61,412 nucleotides of DNA from Nocardiopsis chromatogenes YIM 90109 (GTDB lineage: Bacteria > Actinomycetota > Actinomycetes > Streptosporangiales > Streptosporangiaceae), in assembly GCF_000341185.1 (NCBI RefSeq), contig NZ_ANBH01000163.1, positions 1 to 61,412 on the forward strand, written 5' to 3'. This document shows positions 54,802 to 61,412 of this stretch, piece after piece (position 1 is the first letter of the stretch; each line of letters starts with the position of its first letter). Position numbers and translations under genes: made by a program. Under the pieces are notes generated by a model. The model saw only the letters and a program-made list of their open reading frames with translations. It was not told the DNA's origin and ran no database searches.

Positions 54802-54848
54802 GTGGTGAAATCACCACAAAACCACTGATCAGGTGGTAGATTCACCAC
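54802..54848. promoter_or_regulatory. Cluster of GTGGT/ACCAC inverted repeats
   Basis: Within 47 bp are GTGGTGA-AA-TCACCAC (54802-54817), ACCAC-N7-GTGGT (54821-54837, centred on TGATCA) and GTGGT-N6-ACCAC (54833-54848). The 393-bp gap around it (54569-54961) holds no gene. It lies about 235 bp upstream of the DUF222 gene and 115 bp downstream of dgt. Confidence 0.45.
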
Positions 54849-54961
54849 ACAGGATCACCATCCCATCCCGGCGTGCCCGGTATGCCGGGAATGCGCCGCC
54901 CGCCGCCCGGCCGGGGCCACCGAACGGGGTACCTCTCGTGCCGCCGGGGCCCTGCTCCCGG

Positions 54962-56215
54962 TCAGCTCTTCAGGCGGGTGTGCCAGGCCGCCGCAGACGT
55001 GTCGGTCAGCGAGGCCACCTGGTCCACCACCACGCGCAGGGCCGCTGCGTCGTCCTTCGCTCCGGTGAAGGCCGGGCGCAACGGCGCGTCCAGGGTCTCC
55101 GGTGCGCCGTGCAGCACCTGCTCGACCAGTTCGGCGATCAGCTCCCGCTCCTGGGCCTGGTAGGCCAGTGCCTCCGACCGGTCCATCACGTAGTGCGCCG
55201 CCACCGCCTTCAGCAGCGCGCACTCCAGCAGCGCCCGCCGCGGCACGGCCAGATCGGCGGCGTACCTGGTCAGCGGCGCCGGGCCGTACCGGGTGCGGGT
55301 GGCGCCCTCAGCCGCCCGGCACAGCCGTCCGATCAGCTCGCTCGTCAGGTTCTTCAGCGCCGCCAGCGACTCCAGGCCGCCGTCGTAGCGGCGCGGCCAG
55401 AACGGCTCGGCCAGCAGCCCGGCGAACGCCTCCTCCAGCTCCTCGACCGGCGCGTCCGTGTAGCGCCCCGACGCGGTCGCGCTCACCGCCGCGCGCTCGG
55501 CCGGGCTGTGCAGCGCATCCAGCCGCACCAGCCCCGCGTACAGCCCGTCCTCCAGGTCGTGGACCGAATAGGCCACGTCGTCGGCCCAGTCCATCACCTG
55601 TGCCTCGAAGCAGGTCCGCCCCTCGGGCGCGCCGCCGCGGATCCAGTCGAACACCGGGGCGTCGTCGGGGTAGCAGTTGAACTTGCGCCCGTCTCCCCCT
55701 CCCCCGCCGCGCTGCCAGGGGTACTTCATGGTGGCGTCGAGCGTGGCCCGGGTCAGGTTGAGCCCGGCCCCGGCCCCGTCCTCCCCGACGACCTTGCCCT
55801 CCAGCCGGGTGAGGATGCGCAGGCTCTGCGCGTTGCCCTCGAACCCGCCGCACGCGGCCGCCGCCGCGTCCAGGGCGCGCTCCCCGTTGTGCCCGAACGG
55901 CGGGTGCCCCAGGTCGTGCGAGAGGCAGGCGGCCTCCACCAGGTCGGCGTCGCACCCGAGGGCCGCCCCGAGTTCGCGCCCGATCTGCGCGCACTCCAGC
56001 GAGTGGGTGAGCCGGGTGCGCGGGAAGTCGCTGGCCCCGGGCCGCACCACCTGCGTCTTGGCCGCCAGCCGCCGCAGCGCGAAGCTGTGCAGGACGCGGG
56101 CCCGGTCGCGCTCGAAGGGCCCACGCGCCCTGCTCTTGGGCGGCTCGGGGGTGCGGCGCTCGCGGTCGCGGCCGGTGTAGCCGCCGGGCGCCCGTTCGTC
56201 GTCGGGACCGGCCAT
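54962..56215 (-). CDS. dgt: Deoxyguanosinetriphosphate triphosphohydrolase-like HD protein
   Basis: The 417-residue HD-domain protein has [16 protein letters not shown], the HD pair in [15 protein letters not shown] and a later Asp in [16 protein letters not shown], the full metal site. It hydrolyses dNTPs to nucleoside and triphosphate. It lies 3 bp after the ydcF-like gene and is co-transcribed with it. In mycobacteria dgt is next to dnaG; here dnaG is 21 kb away. Confidence 0.93.
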   Translation of the reverse strand: MAGPDDERAPGGYTGRDRERRTPEPPKSRARGPFERDRARVLHSFALRRLAAKTQVVRPGASDFPRTRLTHSLECAQIGRELGAALGCDADLVEAACLSHDLGHPPFGHNGERALDAAAAACGGFEGNAQSLRILTRLEGKVVGEDGAGAGLNLTRATLDATMKYPWQRGGGGGDGRKFNCYPDDAPVFDWIRGGAPEGRTCFEAQVMDWADDVAYSVHDLEDGLYAGLVRLDALHSPAERAAVSATASGRYTDAPVEELEEAFAGLLAEPFWPRRYDGGLESLAALKNLTSELIGRLCRAAEGATRTRYGPAPLTRYAADLAVPRRALLECALLKAVAAHYVMDRSEALAYQAQERELIAELVEQVLHGAPETLDAPLRPAFTGAKDDAAALRVVVDQVASLTDTSAAAWHTRLKS

Positions 56216-56218
56216 GGG

Positions 56219-57151
56219 CTAGGCGGCGTCGGTTCCGGTGTCGATGTCGAGGTCGGCGTCGGCGCTGTCGCCGAAGAGCCAGTAGTACCAGAGCGACCCG
56301 GTCTCTCGGGTGATGTACCACAGCTGGGTCTTGCGCTCGATGACGGCGGGCCCCGACCGCACGGGCGAGGTGTGGGCCTCCATCCCCTGGTCCTGGGCCA
56401 TGATGCGGGAGCGCAGGCTGTGCCAGGGGTCGGTGACGATCACGGTGCTGCTCCAGCCGTTGGCCCGGACGACGTCGCTGACGGCCTCCATGCTGCGCAG
56501 GGTGTTGCTGCCCTCCTCGACGGCGACGACCGACTCCGCGGGGATGCCCTGCCCGACGAGCCAGTCGCGGCCGGAGCCGCCCTCGGTGTAGTTGTCGCCG
56601 GGCTGGTTGCCGCCGACGGTGACGATGGTGGGGGCCACCCCTTCCTCGTAGAGGTGGGCGGCGTGCTCCAGGCGCGCCTCGAAGATCGGCGAGGGGCGCC
56701 CGTTGTACTGGCTGGCGCCCAGGACCAGGATCGTGTCGGAGGTCGGGCGCTCGTCCTGGCGGGCGGTCCACCACACCCAGGTCCACGTGCCCGGGGGGAC
56801 GGCGAGGGCCGCGACCACGAGCAGGGCGATGATGCGCCCCAGCCGGATGCGGGGGCGGCGCCGGCGCGGCGGGCGCCCCCCGCCGCCCCTCCCCCGCTCG
56901 ACGGGGTCGGGCGGGTCTCCGGGGCCGTCCGGGCCGTCGAGGATCTCGGGGGTGGGGCCCTGGGCGGTACCCGGACGGGTGAAGACCCGCGTGGCCTCGG
57001 GATCGACGGTCCGGGTCCGCTCGAACACCCGGGTCGCCTCGGGATCCGGGGGACCGGCGTCCGGCCGCTCATCGCGCGGCTCGTCCGCGCGTCCCTCGCC
57101 GGCTGTCCGCACCTTCACCCCCGGGACCGTTCGTGTGGTTCGCCCGACCAT
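56219..57151 (-). CDS. YdcF/SanA-family membrane protein (DUF218)
   Basis: The 310-residue protein has a long disordered cytoplasmic N-terminus with a tandem DPEATRVF motif, a basic stretch (PPRRRRPRIRLGR), one membrane helix (IIALLVVAALAVPPGTWTWVWW) and an extracellular DUF218 domain (TILVLGASQYNGRPSPIFEARLEHA, VTVGGNQPGDNYTEGG, STVIVTDPWHSLRSRIM). YdcF/SanA proteins affect envelope integrity, with unknown chemistry. ATG 57151 is preferred over TTG 57160. Confidence 0.85.
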   Translation of the reverse strand: MVGRTTRTVPGVKVRTAGEGRADEPRDERPDAGPPDPEATRVFERTRTVDPEATRVFTRPGTAQGPTPEILDGPDGPGDPPDPVERGRGGGGRPPRRRRPRIRLGRIIALLVVAALAVPPGTWTWVWWTARQDERPTSDTILVLGASQYNGRPSPIFEARLEHAAHLYEEGVAPTIVTVGGNQPGDNYTEGGSGRDWLVGQGIPAESVVAVEEGSNTLRSMEAVSDVVRANGWSSTVIVTDPWHSLRSRIMAQDQGMEAHTSPVRSGPAVIERKTQLWYITRETGSLWYYWLFGDSADADLDIDTGTDAA

Positions 57152-57251
57152 AACCGACAACCGTGCCGGGCCGGGCGCTGGTGCCCGGCGCCCACAGAGT
57201 AGTGGACGCGGCGCTCGCCACGAGGGTCGAGATCATATTACGGGAAGGTCT

Positions 57252-57265
57252 CATGTCATGACATG
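57252..57265. promoter_or_regulatory. 14-bp palindrome upstream of ydcF-dgt
   Basis: CATGTCATGACATG is a perfect palindrome about 100 bp upstream of the ydcF-like start, in the gap after ppdK. It could be an operator; no regulator is adjacent. Confidence 0.4.
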
Positions 57266-57289
57266 CCCCTCGCCCCGCCCTCCCTCGCG

Positions 57290-57318
57290 GGCGGGGGCCG
57301 ACCGGCCCGGCCCCCGCC
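57290..57318 (-). terminator. Hairpin after ppdK
   Basis: A perfect 11-bp stem GGCGGGGGCCG/CGGCCCCCGCC with a 7-base loop starts 47 bp past the ppdK stop. No T tract. Confidence 0.6.
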
Positions 57319-57364
57319 TCCCTTCCCATGTGCGGCGGCGGCCCGCAACGGCCCCGCCCCGGGC

Positions 57365-60046
<2,682 letters not shown>

Positions 60047-60162
60047 GTGGATCTCCTCCGACGGGACCGCTCGATCTCGTCGCGTCCGTGGACCAATCCG
60101 GTCGCCTGAGTCCTTCATTCCCCGCTCCCCCTCCATGTTGTCACTGGTCATCAGGATTTCAA

Positions 60163-60174
60163 TGGTCTAGACCA
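60163..60174. promoter_or_regulatory. DasR-responsive element (dre)-like site
   Basis: TGGTCTAGACCA is a perfect palindrome identical to the core of the streptomycete DasR site (A[C/G]TGGTCTAGACCA[G/C]T), flanked here by AA and AT. It lies 117 bp upstream of ppdK and about 300 bp upstream of the divergent hemolysin III gene. DasR is a GntR regulator released by glucosamine 6-phosphate. Confidence 0.65.
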
Positions 60175-60362
60175 ATGGTTCAGGAAGGGTAGACGTTCCC
60201 CTTGGTCGAAAGAAAAGGGACGGGGTCGCGGGATGCAGGCGATCGGCGTGGTCAGGGACGCTTGAGAGCACGGTAGCAGGCGGCGGCCGCCGCGCCGGGG
60301 CCCAGGCCCCCGAAAAAGACCACTGCCCCCTGTGCCGCACCCCACATTTCTACCTGTAGGTA

Positions 60363-60380
60363 ACCTACGGCACCGTAGGT
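60363..60380 (+). promoter_or_regulatory. 18-bp operator-like palindrome in the hemolysin III promoter
   Basis: ACCTACGG-CA-CCGTAGGT is a perfect inverted repeat; a -10-like TAGAGT begins at its last base (60380-60385), so the palindrome fills the -35/-10 spacer, as in TetR-type operators. Related boxes (TACCT, TAGGTA) continue upstream to 60351. Confidence 0.55.
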
Positions 60381-60470
60381 AGAGTCGGTCCCGGGCCGCC
60401 CCCCCGCGGCGCCGCCGAACTGCGCCGCCGCCTCCTGGGCCCCGTCCCCACCCGAGGAAGAAGGCACGCC

Positions 60471-61181
60471 GTGACCGCACGATCCGCCCCCTCCGAGCCC
60501 GGGGGGCCGCAGCCGCCGCGCACCGGCCCGGCAGAGCTGCTGCGGTCGGTCAAACCCAAGCTGCGCGGCTGGCTGCACCTGGGCACCGCACCGCCCGCAC
60601 TGGCCGCGGGCATCGTGCTGACCGTCCTGGCGCCCACCACCGCCGCGCGGATCTGCGCCGCGGTCTACGCGCTGGCCTCGGTGCTGCTGTTCGGCACCTC
60701 GGCCGTCTACCACGTGGGCCGCTGGTCCTCCCGTGCGGTGGCGGTGCTGCGCCGCATGGACCACGCCAACATCTACCTGATCATCGCCGGGACCTACACG
60801 CCGTTCGTGGTGCTGGTCCTCGACGGCCCGCTGCGCACCGCGATGACCGTGCTGATCTGGGGCGGCGCGGTGGCCGGGGTGCTGTTCAAGATGTTCTGGC
60901 TGAACGCTCCGCGCTGGCTGTCCACCGCGCTCTACCTGGCCATCGGCTGGGTGGCGGTGCTCTTCATCCCCCAGCTCGTGCAGGGCATGCACCCGGCCGC
61001 CTGGATCCTGGTGCTGGCCGGGGGCCTGCTCTACAGCGCCGGGGCCGTCGTCTACGGCGCCAAGCGGCCCGACCCCGCCCCGCGCTGGTTCGGGTTCCAC
61101 GAGGTGTTCCACTCGCTGACCATCGCCGCCTACGTCTGCCACTACATCGCGGTGTCGATGGTCGTCTACACCCAGGCGTGA
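60471..61181 (+). CDS. Hemolysin III family (PAQR-like) membrane protein
   Basis: The 236-residue protein has seven hydrophobic segments and the family's polar residues: SAVYHVGRWS, RRMDHANIYLIIAGTYTPF and, near the end, GFHEVFHSLTIAAYVCHYIA, which form the zinc/hydrolase site of the CREST superfamily. Function in bacteria is unsettled. GTG 60471 follows GAGGAAGAAGG. A palindromic operator lies in its promoter. Confidence 0.9.
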   Translation: MTARSAPSEPGGPQPPRTGPAELLRSVKPKLRGWLHLGTAPPALAAGIVLTVLAPTTAARICAAVYALASVLLFGTSAVYHVGRWSSRAVAVLRRMDHANIYLIIAGTYTPFVVLVLDGPLRTAMTVLIWGGAVAGVLFKMFWLNAPRWLSTALYLAIGWVAVLFIPQLVQGMHPAAWILVLAGGLLYSAGAVVYGAKRPDPAPRWFGFHEVFHSLTIAAYVCHYIAVSMVVYTQA

Positions 61182-61272
61182 ACCGCCTCCCCGGTGGGAC
61201 GTGTTCTCGCCGGACCGGTCACGCACGGAATCACGATTCGCTTACACGGACGGGCACGGAGGCGGATACCTC

Positions 61273-61301
61273 TTACCCGACGGCGCATATCGGGCTAGCG
61301 T
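61273..61301 (+). promoter_or_regulatory. Candidate promoter before the 3'-edge RNA
   Basis: TTACCC (61273-61278) and TAGCGT (61296-61301) are separated by 17 bp, a good vegetative-type actinobacterial promoter. A GAGAAC-AG-GTTCTC palindrome (61302-61315) lies at the predicted start site. Confidence 0.5.
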
Positions 61302-61307
61302 GAGAAC

Positions 61308-61392
61308 AGGTTCTCCTGGACGTGTGCGCCGGGGAGCCCGCAGCGGAGGCGGCCGGAGACCATATCCCCCCGGGTCCGGCCGCCTCTCTTCT
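61308..61392 (+). ncRNA. Candidate small RNA of about 85 nt
   Basis: Between the promoter at 61273-61301 and the terminator at 61346-61386 there is no ORF. The terminator loop contains CCCCCC, which recalls the actinobacterial 6C RNA motif, but only one such loop is visible, so I do not assign that family. An attenuator for a gene beyond the window is the main alternative. Confidence 0.35.
61346..61386 (+). terminator. Terminator hairpin near the right edge
   Basis: An 11-bp perfect stem GAGGCGGCCGG/CCGGCCGCCTC with a 19-base loop is followed by TCTTCTGCCCTCTT. Confidence 0.65.
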
Positions 61393-61412
61393 GCCCTCTT
61401 CGCCCTTGTACG

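Noticed and set aside
61308-61392. Firm assignment as 6C RNA
   Set aside because: Only one C-rich loop is visible, whereas the motif has two; left as an unnamed candidate.

Overview
This window is about 61.4 kb of very GC-rich DNA with frequent GTG and some TTG starts, ATGA/GTGA gene overlaps, several likely leaderless transcripts, lipoprotein-type binding proteins and actinobacterial families (S-adenosyl methyltransferase of the DUF574 type, DUF222/HNH, IdeR/DmdR-type iron box, HspR-type HAIR element, DasR-type box). It looks like an actinomycete chromosome, most like Nocardiopsaceae (Nocardiopsis, Streptomonospora, Thermobifida). The genus is inferred from overall feel, not from a search.

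Left part (1-16.9 kb): aromatic and quaternary-amine catabolism. A substrate-binding lipoprotein (cut by the window edge) is divergent from an IclR regulator (pcaR-like), followed by a complete protocatechuate/beta-ketoadipate operon pcaI-pcaJ-pcaF-pcaH-pcaG-pcaB-pcaD-pcaC. The same 15-bp motif GTTC-N7-GAAC precedes the binding protein, the regulator and the operon, so all three are probably one regulon. A three-copy intergenic repeat with a perfect 32-bp inverted repeat lies between pcaR and pcaI. A stand-alone dnaK with a HAIR-like site follows. Next come an unusual XRE-TetR hybrid regulator and a three-gene set matching the carnitine route (3-keto acid cleavage enzyme, carnitine dehydrogenase, thioesterase), then a DUF574 methyltransferase.

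Middle part (17.5-30.5 kb): a ferric-siderophore ABC importer (binding protein divergent from two permeases and an ATPase, with an iron box between them), a PIN-domain toxin with a helix-turn-helix antitoxin, tRNA-Asn with its terminator, small conserved and unrecognised proteins, a collagen-like-repeat membrane protein, a 979-residue FAD/Fe-S glycolate/D-lactate-type dehydrogenase divergent from a flavin split-barrel protein, and an anchored GH18 chitinase.

Right part (30.6-61.4 kb): a principal-type sigma factor directly downstream of dnaG, a binding-protein/two-permease CUT1 transporter lacking its ATPase, then a long leftward L-arabinose/arabinan cluster: LacI regulator, araB, araD, araA, a CUT1 importer, a surface GH43 arabinanase, an intracellular GH51 arabinofuranosidase and a CUT2 monosaccharide importer. 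The parts form one pathway: extracellular debranching, uptake of oligosaccharide and of free arabinose, hydrolysis, isomerisation, phosphorylation and epimerisation to xylulose 5-phosphate. A decayed vapBC locus and a DUF222/HNH gene separate this from dgt, a YdcF protein, ppdK (with a DasR-type box) and a hemolysin III family membrane protein. dgt and dnaG are near neighbours in other actinobacteria, so the roughly 21 kb between them looks like inserted accessory DNA. The window ends with a promoter-to-terminator stretch without an ORF that may be a small RNA.
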